From: Treponema sp. UBA937
GTDB taxonomy: Bacteria > Spirochaetota > Spirochaetia > Treponematales > Breznakiellaceae
DNA: 64,000 nt
Direction of reading: 5' to 3'
Assembly: GCA_002293455.1 (NCBI GenBank)
Contig: DBDH01000102.1
Coordinates: forward strand, 54,642-118,641
Shown: positions 44,805 to 53,588 of the stretch, one piece after another
How positions within the stretch are numbered: position 1 is the stretch's first letter
Layout: the number at the start of each line of letters is the position of its first letter
Translations under genes and position numbers: made by a program
Notes under the pieces: model-generated
Told to the model about the DNA's origin: nothing
The model's database searches: none
What the model saw: only the letters and a program-made list of their open reading frames with translations

Positions 44805-44839
44805 TAACCAAGAAGGCGGACAGCTTTATTGGATGTTTT

Positions 44840-44911
44840 GCGGGAATAGCTCAGTGGTAGAGCGCGACCTTGCCAAGGTCGATGTCGCGGGTCCGACTCC
44901 CGTTTCCCGCT
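44840..44911 (+). tRNA. tRNA-Gly (GCC), copy 1
   Basis: Acceptor arms GCGGGAA and TTCCCGC with anticodon GCC. It is identical to the second copy at 45255-45326. Confidence 0.95.
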
Positions 44912-44971
44912 TTAGCGATAATCCTCGCGGTAGATCATTATAATGTGCCGCGGGATGTTGGGAATTGAACC

Positions 44972-45052
44972 GCGAGAGTGGTGAAATTGGCAGACACGCC
45001 AGACTTAGGATCTGGTGCCTTAGGCATAAGGGTTCAAGTCCCTTCTCTCGCA
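44972..45052 (+). tRNA. tRNA-Leu (TAG)
   Basis: Acceptor arms GCGAGAG and CTCTCGC with a long variable arm (class II). Anticodon loop CTTAGGA, anticodon TAG. Its last 18 bases plus one recur at 45210-45228. Confidence 0.95.
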
Positions 45053-45057
45053 TATTT

Positions 45058-45083
45058 AAAAAGTTGAGTATCAACTTTTTTGT
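45058..45083 (+). terminator. Terminator after tRNA-Leu
   Basis: AAAAGTTGA and TCAACTTTT arms followed by further T residues, immediately after the tRNA. Confidence 0.75.
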
Positions 45084-45209
45084 TTTGGAAATGTCGGACT
45101 TGACCCGGAGTCCCCGCCGAGCGAATGCGAGGAAAAGGCGGCATGGATGCCGGCGACAGGGGACAAAGGCGGTCCGGAAATCTGAAACAGGAAGTTGAGG
45201 ATTGGAGGA

Positions 45210-45228
45210 CAAGTCCCTTCTCTCGCAT
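45210..45228 (+). repeat. Stray copy of the tRNA-Leu 3' end
   Basis: CAAGTCCCTTCTCTCGCAT is identical to 45035-45053, the 3' half of the T arm and acceptor of tRNA-Leu. The 157 bp between the two copies hold no gene I recognise. It is a remnant of a duplicated tRNA or of an integration event. Confidence 0.8.
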
Positions 45229-45254
45229 GTATCAAACAGTGGAACGCATTTTTT

Positions 45255-45326
45255 GCGGGAATAGCTCAGTGGTAGAGCGCGACCTTGCCAAGGTCGATGT
45301 CGCGGGTCCGACTCCCGTTTCCCGCT
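45255..45326 (+). tRNA. tRNA-Gly (GCC), copy 2
   Basis: Identical to 44840-44911, including the TTTTG just upstream. It is followed by a T-run that may end transcription. Confidence 0.95.
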
Positions 45327-45398
45327 TTTTGTTTATCTCCGGTATGCCGGTTTCTTGTATCAAATTTAGCGAAAAGTAACACTTGCTTCAACGCTCTC

Positions 45399-45427
45399 TT
45401 GTCCGAAATTGTTTTGCCTTTTATACT
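45399..45427 (+). promoter_or_regulatory. Promoter of xth, probably giving a leaderless mRNA
   Basis: TTGTCC (45399-45404), a 17-bp spacer and TATACT (45422-45427). The expected start of transcription falls on or next to the ATG at 45434, and no Shine-Dalgarno is present. Confidence 0.6.
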
Positions 45428-45433
45428 AGCGGT

Positions 45434-46207
45434 ATGCGTATTGTATCTTGGAATGTGAACGGAATTAGAGCCGCGGAAAAAAAAGGCTTTATCGATTGGC
45501 TTAAAAAGGATGCTCCGGATATTCTGTGTGTGCAGGAAACCAAGGCCCGCCCGGATCAGCTTTCGCCGGAATTGACTCATCCTTTGGACGATAAAAACCA
45601 ACCCTATGCGTCTTACTGGGCCAGCGCGAAAAAAGCCGGATATTCAGGCACGGCTATTTACAGCAAAATTGAGCCTTTAGATGTTCAATTTCTTGGGAAT
45701 GATGATTTTGACAATGAAGGCAGAGTCCTCGCCGCTCACTTTAAGGATTTTGTCCTTATCTCAGCCTATTTTCCCAACTCCCAGGAAGCAGGAGTGCGGC
45801 TGCCTTATAAATTAGCCTTTTGCGACGCGATGTTATCGTATTGTGATAATCTTGTTACACAAGGACGGAACATCATTTTATGCGGCGACTACAATATCGC
45901 TCATACGCCGATAGATTTAGCGAGACCCAAAGAAAACGAGCAGAATCCGGGCTACCTTCCGGAAGAAAGGGCTTGGATGAACAAATTTCTTGATGCCGGT
46001 TATGCTGATACTTTCAGGCATTTTCATCCCAACGAGGAAAAACATTACAGCTGGTGGTCTTACCGCGCAAACGCGCGGGAACGGAATGTCGGGTGGAGGA
46101 TTGATTATCATTGCGTGAATCAGGGTTTTATCTCAAGGATAAAACATGCCCGGATCCGTCCGGAAGTAATGGGCGCCGATCATTGTCCCGTGGAAATTGA
46201 ATTGTAA
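45434..46207 (+). CDS. xth: Exodeoxyribonuclease III / AP endonuclease
   Basis: 257 residues. MRIVSWNVNGIRAAEKKGF, DILCVQETKA (catalytic Glu, about residue 37), CGDYNIAHTPIDLA (about 150-163), WWSYRANARERNVGWRIDY (about 200) and the terminal GADHCPVEIEL with its catalytic Asp-His are all present. It repairs abasic and blocked 3' ends. The rhomboid gene begins on the next base after its stop. Confidence 0.95.
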   Translation: MRIVSWNVNGIRAAEKKGFIDWLKKDAPDILCVQETKARPDQLSPELTHPLDDKNQPYASYWASAKKAGYSGTAIYSKIEPLDVQFLGNDDFDNEGRVLAAHFKDFVLISAYFPNSQEAGVRLPYKLAFCDAMLSYCDNLVTQGRNIILCGDYNIAHTPIDLARPKENEQNPGYLPEERAWMNKFLDAGYADTFRHFHPNEEKHYSWWSYRANARERNVGWRIDYHCVNQGFISRIKHARIRPEVMGADHCPVEIEL

Positions 46208-46774
46208 ATGAAGATTAAATATAACGCGCCTACGGTCTTAACGTTTTCTTTTCTCAGTGCCGTCGTGCTGATTGTTTCTCAAACCCTTCTGCCCTCCCTT
46301 ACGGTGAATTGGTTCATGGTTCCCGGAAAAACGCAGTTTTCTCCGTCGCATGTTAATCATTGGGTCTGCTTATTCACCCATGTTTTAGGGCACAGCAATT
46401 GGACGCATCTTATCGCGAACTTTTCGTTTATCCTGCTGTTAGGACCGATTCTTGAAGAAATGTACGGGTCCATTCTGCTCCTGCTGATGATTGTCATTAC
46501 GGCCTTTGTAACAGGCGTTCTCAATATTCTGCTCTTTCCTACGGCGCTTTTGGGAGCTTCCGGCGTCGTATTTATGATGATGCTCCTGGCTTCGTTCACC
46601 AATTTTAACCAGGGGGAAATCCCTTTGACATTTATTTTGGTTTTGGTATTTTACTTAGGCCGCGAATTCTTCAACGCGATTCATGCAAATACGATTTCTG
46701 AATTTGCCCATATTATTGGAGGGTTTTGCGGAAGCCTTTTCGGATTTTTCCGTCCTCAAGCGGTGAGAAAATAA
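46208..46774 (+). CDS. Rhomboid-family intramembrane serine protease
   Basis: 188 residues, about five or six membrane segments. HVLGHSNWTHLIANF, the catalytic-serine motif GASGVVFMM (about residue 117) and the catalytic-histidine segment FAHIIGGFCGSLFG (about 167) are intact. It lacks the WR motif typical of many rhomboids, though LGPILEEMYGS occupies that loop. It is cotranscribed with xth. Substrate unknown. Confidence 0.85.
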   Translation: MKIKYNAPTVLTFSFLSAVVLIVSQTLLPSLTVNWFMVPGKTQFSPSHVNHWVCLFTHVLGHSNWTHLIANFSFILLLGPILEEMYGSILLLLMIVITAFVTGVLNILLFPTALLGASGVVFMMMLLASFTNFNQGEIPLTFILVLVFYLGREFFNAIHANTISEFAHIIGGFCGSLFGFFRPQAVRK

Positions 46775-46782
46775 CAGTCTAA

Positions 46783-46939
46783 GGAAACACTGATTTATTC
46801 AATCGAGAATTCGGCATATATGCCGCAATCAGTGTATTCTTTAATGTGATTTTTCGCAGTTTTTCGCCAGTTTTGAGAGAAAAACGAGAAAAATAATAGG
46901 GTAACGCTGATTAGAGTCAATTTAATCAGCGTTACCCTA
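46783..46939. repeat. Family-2 structured repeat, diverged copy
   Basis: A left hairpin around AAACACTGATTTATTC/ATCAGTGT and a right hairpin with perfect arms AGGGTAACGCTGATTA and TAATCAGCGTTACCCT. Same layout as 17383-17529. Confidence 0.75.
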
Positions 46940-46944
46940 ATGAT

Positions 46945-46981
46945 GAGCCGCTTGCAAAAACTGGAGTTTTGCGATTACCTC
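46945..46981. repeat. Family-1 solo terminal hairpin
   Basis: Begins GAGCCGCTTGCAAAAACT and ends AGTTTTGCGATTACCTC. It is five bases after the family-2 copy, the same pairing as at the left edge of the window. Confidence 0.7.
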
Positions 46982-46991
46982 TGATAATTCC

Positions 46992-47019
46992 TTGTTTTTA
47001 TTTATATTTGTGCTATATT
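46992..47019 (+). promoter_or_regulatory. Promoter of the outer-membrane-like protein gene
   Basis: TTGTTT (46992-46997), a 16-bp spacer and TATATT (47014-47019), 38 bp before the ATG. Confidence 0.5.
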
Positions 47020-47056
47020 GTCGTTTATAGGTGTCTTTCCAAGCGAGGAGGTTTTT

Positions 47057-48019
47057 ATGAAGAACAAGATGACCGCTGTCGTATTAGTTTTAATGTTGAT
47101 TGGAGCAGGAAGCGTTTTTTCCGAATCATTTGGTTTAGGGGATCTTCAAAAAGGCATTGATGATTTTTCTGGTGTGATGGCGGAAACCCTTCCCTTTAAT
47201 TCCGCTATCGGACTAAGCTGGGCCGATGCTTATATCGGTAATTTTCCTCATTTTGGCGTAGGCTTATTCGGCGGCGCGAGTTTTATGGATAGTCCGGAGA
47301 TAGATAATCTTTTAAAGAATTTTGATATTTCACTGCCTTTGGATATGTCTTTTGTACCTTTGCCGGCCGCCGGAGCCGAAGCGAGACTCGGCGGTTTTCT
47401 GCTGCCTTTCGATATAGGTCTCAAATTCGGCTGGCTCCCGCCGATCAATTTTTCCGATACCATCAACCTGAACTACATGATGGTAGGCGGCGATATCCGC
47501 TATGCCATTATGAAAGGTAATCTCATTCTCCCAAAGATCACCATCGGCGTAGGATACAACTATATCAAGGGAAGTATAGGAGCTTCAATGAGCGATATGT
47601 CCTATGGAATAGATGCATACGAATTAAAAGTTGAAAATCCCCATGCGGACTTTTTTTGGTCTAGCAATGTTATTGATTTTAAACTCCAGGTTTCTAAAAC
47701 CTTCTTTTTCATCACTCCTTTTGTTGGAGCGGCTTACAGTTACAGCTGGTCCGAAGCAGGCTACGAAGTAAAAGCCGACACATCAATAGCAGGCGGCAAT
47801 ATAGATGATATAAATTCCGCGCTGACATCTCAAGGCCTTTCTCCCATTGATTTAAAGAATAATGGTTTTAGTTCAATAGTGAAAAACAATGGATGGAATC
47901 TAAGGTTCTTTGGAGGGCTTGGATTTAGTATTGCGGTAATAAAGATCGATTTGACCGCTATGTATGAGGTGAACAGCAGTCTGTGGAATGCCGGCATCGG
48001 ATTCCGTTTCCAGATATAA
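47057..48019 (+). CDS. Probable outer-membrane beta-barrel protein
   Basis: 320 residues. The ATG follows GAGGAGG. A signal peptide (MKNKMTAVVLVLMLIGAGSVFSES) precedes a body with many alternating hydrophobic strands and aromatic girdle residues. It ends in NAGIGFRFQI, with a penultimate aromatic pattern usual for outer-membrane barrels. I do not recognise a named family. A treponemal outer-membrane protein of unknown function is the best description. Confidence 0.72.
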   Translation: MKNKMTAVVLVLMLIGAGSVFSESFGLGDLQKGIDDFSGVMAETLPFNSAIGLSWADAYIGNFPHFGVGLFGGASFMDSPEIDNLLKNFDISLPLDMSFVPLPAAGAEARLGGFLLPFDIGLKFGWLPPINFSDTINLNYMMVGGDIRYAIMKGNLILPKITIGVGYNYIKGSIGASMSDMSYGIDAYELKVENPHADFFWSSNVIDFKLQVSKTFFFITPFVGAAYSYSWSEAGYEVKADTSIAGGNIDDINSALTSQGLSPIDLKNNGFSSIVKNNGWNLRFFGGLGFSIAVIKIDLTAMYEVNSSLWNAGIGFRFQI

Positions 48020-48043
48020 GAACCCATCCTCAAGAATCGATGC

Positions 48044-48099
48044 AAGTAACAATCAGCAGGGTTAAAATCATTTTTCTCTGCTGGCTGCAACAGTTACTT
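48044..48099. terminator. Convergent terminator hairpin
   Basis: AAGTAAC/GTTACTT and CAGCAG/CTGCTG arms pair across a loop between convergent genes. AT-rich loops on both strands allow use from either side. Confidence 0.6.
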
Positions 48100-48114
48100 A
48101 TTATAAGAATTTAA

Positions 48115-50097
48115 TTACCGTATCGTTCTTAAAAGATTTTGCAGTTCCAGATCCGCGTAAGTTTCCGGCGGCGTGTTTCCCGCGGACGCGTCTATAACTT
48201 CTTTGGGAATGACAAGTTCATCGCCCTCGGCGATACGGTCAAAAAAGCCGCTGCGGGTGAGGGTTCCCATAGCGATTTCATCATCAATAGCTTCGATAAT
48301 TATGGAACCTGCAACATCTTCGGGCGAATACACGAGCCCGATGCCTTCGCTCTGCAATGAAACCCTGCCCTTCCTCACAATTTCAAAAACGGTACCCGGA
48401 GCGATTCCGTCGGCCTTTCCTTTGTCGATAAGGCCTCTTGCCGACCGGCGCTTAATAAGTTCGGCCCTGAACGGAAGGGCGTTATTAAGCTGGTCAAGAA
48501 GATTCCGGGAAGCGTTCCTCAGGCGGTCAGGGCCGGTACGGTAACTGGAAAAGGAAGCGGCCGCGGAACCGGTTCTGGCTGTAAACATTTCACCCTTCAT
48601 GGAAATATCCCGGTCATTTTCCGAAACCGACACAATGAGAAAATAATCGGCTCCGGCTTCTCTCGCGGTTCTAAAGGCTCCGGCATAACTGCTTTGCCGG
48701 AGTTCAAGGTTCATGGGAGAAATATTCCTGTCGTGGGATAAAATATCTTTGATAAAGCCCGCCGCGATAAAAGAGGCATCGGCATGATAAAACGCCGAAT
48801 CTGAAGGAGAAGCAAAAACCGCGATATTCCAATGCCGGGAGGCCAGCAATACCGGATCGACAGACCATTGCCGGAAAACCGCGTCACGGAGGAGCGAATC
48901 GTAGGCTTCAACCGCGTCGTTTACGGTTTGGCTTGCAAGCCCCAGATCCTGCATAAACTTGAGTTCTTCCAGATAGCGGGAAGGATAGCCCTGGAGTCGG
49001 AGCAAATCCGCATATTCCCTTCGGTCGGCGGCATAAGGATTTATCCGTAATCCGCGCCGGTATTCAAACAAAGCTTCGCCGTAGAGGTTTCGTGAAGTGA
49101 AATCCCTCGCCCGCGCAAAATGATAATCGGCCCAGGAAGAACGAATAGGATCTTCGAGATTCGTGGTACGGATTATCGTATCTTCCAAAGCAATCCGCAC
49201 AAACTCATCATTGGGATCGATGGCCGACGCAATTGATAACACCGAAACCGCGTCCTGAAAACGGTTCATTTGGATAGACGACAAGCCTTTAAGGTACCAG
49301 GCAAAAACATCGTTTCTATCGGCGGCAATGCTTTCGTCGGCAAGCCGGGACGCGATGTTGTATTGACCGGCACGGTATCTCACAGACGCGAGAAGGGAGC
49401 GCGCCGGCGGGTAACCCGGTTTAAGGCTCAGCGCACGTTCCGCATAACGGGCCGCGCTGGGGAAAAACCCGCCCTGAGCATCGAGATACGCCGCGTAGTA
49501 ATATACCCGGTAATCTTCGGGATACCGCTCTATCGCCCTTTCAATATAACCGCGCGCGGCATCAATTTCCCCCAGGCTTCCTAAAACCATTGCCAAAGAA
49601 ATAAGAACCCGCCTGTCATCGGGATAACGGCGGACCGCATCGGTATAACTAAGAACAGCGTCCCCTGCCCTGCCCCGCGCGACAGATAATTCCGCCTGCA
49701 CGAAAAGCGCTTCTTTGTTATACGGCTCACGGGAAAGAACGTCATTGATAACAGATGATGCCGCGTCAAGCCGGCCAAGGGCGATTAAAACAAAGGCTTC
49801 AAGGTTCGCCAGTCCCATGTTTCCCCGCGCGAGCGTTCTCGCTTTTCTCACCCAAGAAAGCGCCTGGTCAAACTCGCCGAGCGCGTAAAAACATTCCGCC
49901 AGGCTTGCTGTGGATTCGGCGTGCGCCGGATTCAGGCGCAGACATTCCTCAAAATTTTCGGCCGCGGCGTACCAGTCTTCTTCCAGCATTGACGCCTGTC
50001 CCGCCTCATAATAACTCGCAGCCGTTTCCCGTGTTTGGGAAAAGACGAAAACTGCGGCGGACACGATAAGGAAAGCGCTTATGAAAAAACGTTTCAT
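48115..50097 (-). CDS. Exported TPR-repeat protein
   Basis: 660 residues. A signal peptide (ending FVFSQT) is followed by about ten TPR-like units (residues 25-380, e.g. AAENFEECLRLNPAHAES). A C-terminal region (about 430-640) contains segments resembling FlgT/SH3-like domains (ADGIAPGTVFEIVRKGRVSL). It lies at the end of the phoH-ybeY-corC run, overlapping the CorC-like gene by 4 bp. It is probably a periplasmic scaffold. Specific role unknown. Confidence 0.8.
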   Translation of the reverse strand: MKRFFISAFLIVSAAVFVFSQTRETAASYYEAGQASMLEEDWYAAAENFEECLRLNPAHAESTASLAECFYALGEFDQALSWVRKARTLARGNMGLANLEAFVLIALGRLDAASSVINDVLSREPYNKEALFVQAELSVARGRAGDAVLSYTDAVRRYPDDRRVLISLAMVLGSLGEIDAARGYIERAIERYPEDYRVYYYAAYLDAQGGFFPSAARYAERALSLKPGYPPARSLLASVRYRAGQYNIASRLADESIAADRNDVFAWYLKGLSSIQMNRFQDAVSVLSIASAIDPNDEFVRIALEDTIIRTTNLEDPIRSSWADYHFARARDFTSRNLYGEALFEYRRGLRINPYAADRREYADLLRLQGYPSRYLEELKFMQDLGLASQTVNDAVEAYDSLLRDAVFRQWSVDPVLLASRHWNIAVFASPSDSAFYHADASFIAAGFIKDILSHDRNISPMNLELRQSSYAGAFRTAREAGADYFLIVSVSENDRDISMKGEMFTARTGSAAASFSSYRTGPDRLRNASRNLLDQLNNALPFRAELIKRRSARGLIDKGKADGIAPGTVFEIVRKGRVSLQSEGIGLVYSPEDVAGSIIIEAIDDEIAMGTLTRSGFFDRIAEGDELVIPKEVIDASAGNTPPETYADLELQNLLRTIR

Positions 50098-50882
50098 GTT
50101 TCATGCTCCCTAGAGAGAACAATTTTTACGGAATTTATTCTGTGACCATCCATGCCGTGAATGATAAACTCATGGTCCCGGTACACAGCCTTTTCATGAG
50201 CTGACGGAATCTTCCCAAAAAGATCGAAGACAAAACCGCCAAGCGTATCAAAATCTTCAATAGGAAGTTCGATCTCAAGTTTGTTCGCCAAATCTTCCAG
50301 ATTGATGCGCGCATCACAGATATATGTTACATCATCAATTTTTTGAATGTCTTCCTGCTCGTCATCAAACTCGTCCTGAATATCGCCGATGATTTCTTCG
50401 ATAATGTCTTCCATACAGACGATGCCGGAAACGCCGCCGTATTCATCAACAATGACGGCAATATGCACTTTTTTCAGGCGGAGTTCCCGCAGAAGTTCAT
50501 CGATATGTTTTGAGTCGGGAACAAAAATCGGCTCTCTCATCAAATCTTTGATAATCACGGCATTATTTTTCACAAGGCTGCTGAGAACGTCTTTAACGTA
50601 TAAAATCCCGATCACGTTATCGATGGTTTCTTCGTACACCGGAAAGCGGGAATGGCCGCTCGATATAATCTTTTCCAGCATCTCATTGGGATCGCTGTTA
50701 ACATCGACGAAAACCGTATCAATCCGGGGAACCATCACTTCCTTTACGGTGGTATCAGAAAGTTCAACCACGCCCATAATCATTTCCCGCTGATCGGACT
50801 CAAGGGCCTGGTAGGTTTTTTCATCGATATGTTTATTTCCCGTTTCTTTAAACACGCGCTTTAAAAACGTTCCCGGATTCAT
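50094..50882 (-). CDS. CBS-domain CorC/HlyC-type protein
   Basis: 262 residues. Two CBS domains (about residues 50-175; VMVPRIDTVFVDVN and VIVDEYGGVSGIVCMEDIIEEIIGDI) and a CorC_HlyC transporter-associated domain (about 180-262). The DUF21 membrane domain of the CorB type is missing, as in CorC/TlyC proteins. The start at 50882 overlaps the ybeY stop (ATGA). Thought to regulate magnesium or cobalt efflux; older annotations call it haemolysin. Confidence 0.9.
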   Translation of the reverse strand: MNPGTFLKRVFKETGNKHIDEKTYQALESDQREMIMGVVELSDTTVKEVMVPRIDTVFVDVNSDPNEMLEKIISSGHSRFPVYEETIDNVIGILYVKDVLSSLVKNNAVIIKDLMREPIFVPDSKHIDELLRELRLKKVHIAVIVDEYGGVSGIVCMEDIIEEIIGDIQDEFDDEQEDIQKIDDVTYICDARINLEDLANKLEIELPIEDFDTLGGFVFDLFGKIPSAHEKAVYRDHEFIIHGMDGHRINSVKIVLSREHET

Positions 50883-51373
50883 AGTGTTTTTTCTCCGCCG
50901 GAGCTGCCTGTATCGGCAGGAATACATTCTTCGCGCAATTCCGTTAACAAGGCTTCTTGAATTTCGAGCATGGGTTCCTCTTTTTCATTCGTTGCGTGAT
51001 CAAGTCCATCAAGATGAAGTATTCCATGCAATATAAGCCGCCGTAATTCTTCATCAATAGGGACATCAAAATATTCGGCATTTTCTTTTAAGGTATCGAG
51101 GGAAATAATGATGTCGCCCGGAAGAATCCGCTCTTCCCCGTCATCATCTTGATATATTTCTCCCAGCGCAAATGATAGAACATCTGTAGCTTCATCTTTT
51201 CCGCGGTACTGCCGGTTCAATTCTTGAATGGCGTTATTACCGCAGAAATAGATTGATAAATCCCAGTTATCGTGATCAATCCGTTCCAGAACTTTTAACG
51301 CGAATACGCGGATCGTTTCAGCATCGAAAGGAAGATCGATTCCATCATCGGCGCTGACAGAAACATCATTCAT
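50879..51373 (-). CDS. ybeY: Endoribonuclease YbeY
   Basis: 164 residues. The zinc-binding signature HGILHLDGLDH (about residues 125-135; Hx3Hx5H) is perfect, and ELNRQYRGKDEATDVLSFAL is typical. It acts in rRNA maturation and ribosome quality control. It overlaps the HD-domain gene and sits in the common phoH-HD-ybeY-corC order. Confidence 0.95.
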   Translation of the reverse strand: MNDVSVSADDGIDLPFDAETIRVFALKVLERIDHDNWDLSIYFCGNNAIQELNRQYRGKDEATDVLSFALGEIYQDDDGEERILPGDIIISLDTLKENAEYFDVPIDEELRRLILHGILHLDGLDHATNEKEEPMLEIQEALLTELREECIPADTGSSGGEKTL

Positions 51374-53588
51374 TTGCCGCCTCTTTCAATTTTGGATATT
51401 CTATCCTTGAATGATAATGCCCCGCAAGAACTTTTACAAAAGCTTTTTTGATGGTTTCCAAATCCCGGAAAGTCAGTTCGGAATCCGATAACTGACCCAT
51501 ATTAAATTTTCCCATTATCAATTCTTGGACAAATTTTTCGATTCTCGCGGAGGATGGTTTTTTAAGGCTCCGGACGGCGGCTTCTACGACATCCGCAAGC
51601 ATTACCACCGCGGATTCCCTGGAACGGGGCGGCGTACCCGGATAGGTAAAATCCTCGATATTCACCTGGCCCTCTTTTTTTACGGCTTCATTGTAAAACC
51701 AGGTAATCACCGAATTCCCGTGATGCTGGGCGATAATATCAATCACAGCAGGCGGCAGCCCCATCGCCCTGGCCTTTTCCACCCCGATTTTGACATGGCT
51801 CCGAATCACAGTAGCTGATAACCTCGGATTTATATCAACATGCTTGTTATACGCGGACTGATTTTCAATAAAATAATCAGGCTGATCCATTTTCCCGATA
51901 TCATGATAATAGGCTCCGACACGCGCAAGCAGCGCGTTCGCGCCGATTTCCTGGCACGCCGATTCCGCCAAATTGGCGACCATTACGGAATGGCTGTAGG
52001 TTCCGGGCGCGACGGTCAGGAGGCGTTTCAGAATCGGATTGTTCAAATCCGACAATTCAATAAGCCTGAATGTGGTGGCGGAATTGAGAACCTGTTCAAA
52101 AAGCGGAAGAATTCCCAGAACAAGCATCCCCGAAAAGATTCCGTTAAAAGCCGCCCAAAAAAGAATCGGTACAAAATTAAAACTAAACGTCTGCGTATAC
52201 AAAAGAATAGCGGCCATTGCCAAGCAATTTACCGCCGCGTTGATGAATCCGGCTTTAATAAGATCCATCCGCCGTTCCGCCGTTTGAAGAATGAAAGCCG
52301 CGGAAAAGCCGGAGATGACGGCAAACATGTACGCGCTCAAGTCGAAAGCTCCGGCAGCCAGAGAAGCCAGCGGAAGAACCACAGCCATAGCTATAGCGGC
52401 AGACTGCCCAATCAGCAAAGCTGGAAGCATGATTGCCAGGGCCGTCGGAATAAACACGGAACACGGAACAGATTCCAAAGGCAGACTGACAGATGTAATC
52501 AACACCGATCCGACTACATAGGCAAAAGCAAGAATCTCAATAAAATAAATTTCCCGTTCCTCTAAAATACGCCCTGTTACTTCGGGGCGCAGAAGAAGGA
52601 AAAAGAGAACATATACAAAAACAAGCAAAAAAAACTGCCCGGCAATATTTCTGGGGCTTCGCCGGGAAGCTGAGATATTCAACGCGGAAAGCCGCGCAAG
52701 ATCATCGCTGCCGACAATAAAACCCTTACGGATAACCCGGTCGCCGCGGACAATATCTCTTACAACAGGTTTTACCTGACGGCGGACTTCTTCCAAATTC
52801 CGGTCAGTATCTTCCGCCGAAAAAAGGACATTTTCAGACAAAAAAGGGCTGATCAAACGCAAAGCGACGGCGGAAAAATTGGAAGAATAAGAAGATAAAG
52901 ACAGATATGCTTCGATCGCATCAGGCAGATTTTCTTTCGTAACAATATCTTTAATCGCTATCCGCTCATGTTCCGTCCCGGCCCCGTCGTCCCGAAAAAG
53001 CTCTATCGTGTCAGGATTGTAATTTTCCATCCCTGCCTGCGGAACAGCGAAAAGGCCTTTCTCTAAAACCGTATGTAAGAGGGTACCGCCTTCCTCAAGA
53101 AGATTAACACGCGCGGGGGACCGGTAAACCGCGTCCGCCGTTTCCCGGGAAAAACAACCGGGGTATTCGGCCTGGAGCGCCAGATAATAGGCATCGGCGG
53201 AAATCCGCATATCAAATTGATTTTCAGAAAAATCAACAAAGTGCCTGTATTGATTTTGGATTTCCTGCGTTATGAAAAGAGAAAATATGAAAACAGCCGG
53301 AACAAGGCGCTGCTCCGCTTCAAGCCTCAGCTGCGTAGCAGGTTTATCGATGTATGAAACAGTACGGTCGGCGATAACATCGCGGTCAGCAACCTTTCCT
53401 GCTTCAAATTCCTGCAGTTCAGCATTCCGGCTGCCGCCCGCTCCGAAACCGCTTAAAATAACGGCGGCGCAAATCAAAAAAGCCCCAAAAGAAACCATCA
53501 GGGGCCGGAAACGGACAGTACTTTTCAGCTTGAATTTTTCGAAAATTTTTTTTCTCATTTTTCTAAGAGACAGATTATTTTTCTTCAT
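51366..53588 (-). CDS. 7TM-HD phosphodiesterase (PgpH-like)
   Basis: 740 residues. A first membrane segment at about residues 33-52 is followed by an extracytoplasmic domain (to about 315), then seven membrane segments (about 325-510). The cytoplasmic HD domain has APGTYSHSVMVANLAESA, GAYYHDIGKMDQPDYFIEN and ITWFYNEA blocks. This is the 7TMR-HDED layout of PgpH, a c-di-AMP phosphodiesterase. The chosen start (53588) lies inside the end of phoH; an ATG at 53558 is an alternative. Confidence 0.9.
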   Translation of the reverse strand: MKKNNLSLRKMRKKIFEKFKLKSTVRFRPLMVSFGAFLICAAVILSGFGAGGSRNAELQEFEAGKVADRDVIADRTVSYIDKPATQLRLEAEQRLVPAVFIFSLFITQEIQNQYRHFVDFSENQFDMRISADAYYLALQAEYPGCFSRETADAVYRSPARVNLLEEGGTLLHTVLEKGLFAVPQAGMENYNPDTIELFRDDGAGTEHERIAIKDIVTKENLPDAIEAYLSLSSYSSNFSAVALRLISPFLSENVLFSAEDTDRNLEEVRRQVKPVVRDIVRGDRVIRKGFIVGSDDLARLSALNISASRRSPRNIAGQFFLLVFVYVLFFLLLRPEVTGRILEEREIYFIEILAFAYVVGSVLITSVSLPLESVPCSVFIPTALAIMLPALLIGQSAAIAMAVVLPLASLAAGAFDLSAYMFAVISGFSAAFILQTAERRMDLIKAGFINAAVNCLAMAAILLYTQTFSFNFVPILFWAAFNGIFSGMLVLGILPLFEQVLNSATTFRLIELSDLNNPILKRLLTVAPGTYSHSVMVANLAESACQEIGANALLARVGAYYHDIGKMDQPDYFIENQSAYNKHVDINPRLSATVIRSHVKIGVEKARAMGLPPAVIDIIAQHHGNSVITWFYNEAVKKEGQVNIEDFTYPGTPPRSRESAVVMLADVVEAAVRSLKKPSSARIEKFVQELIMGKFNMGQLSDSELTFRDLETIKKAFVKVLAGHYHSRIEYPKLKEAANE

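Noticed and set aside
45035..45228. tRNA-Leu direct repeats as a prophage attachment pair
   Set aside because: Only 157 bp separate the copies, and no integrase or phage gene is near. Kept only as a possible scar.
50086..50097. AAACGTTTCAT resembling the LacI-type operator
   Set aside because: It is simply the reverse complement of the start codons of the TPR protein (MKRFF), has only half of the palindrome intact and lies in no promoter.
51840..52565. 241-codon open frame on the plus strand
   Set aside because: It is antisense to the well-supported 7TM-HD gene, its translation is rich in K, R, S and Q with no motif, and it has no Shine-Dalgarno.
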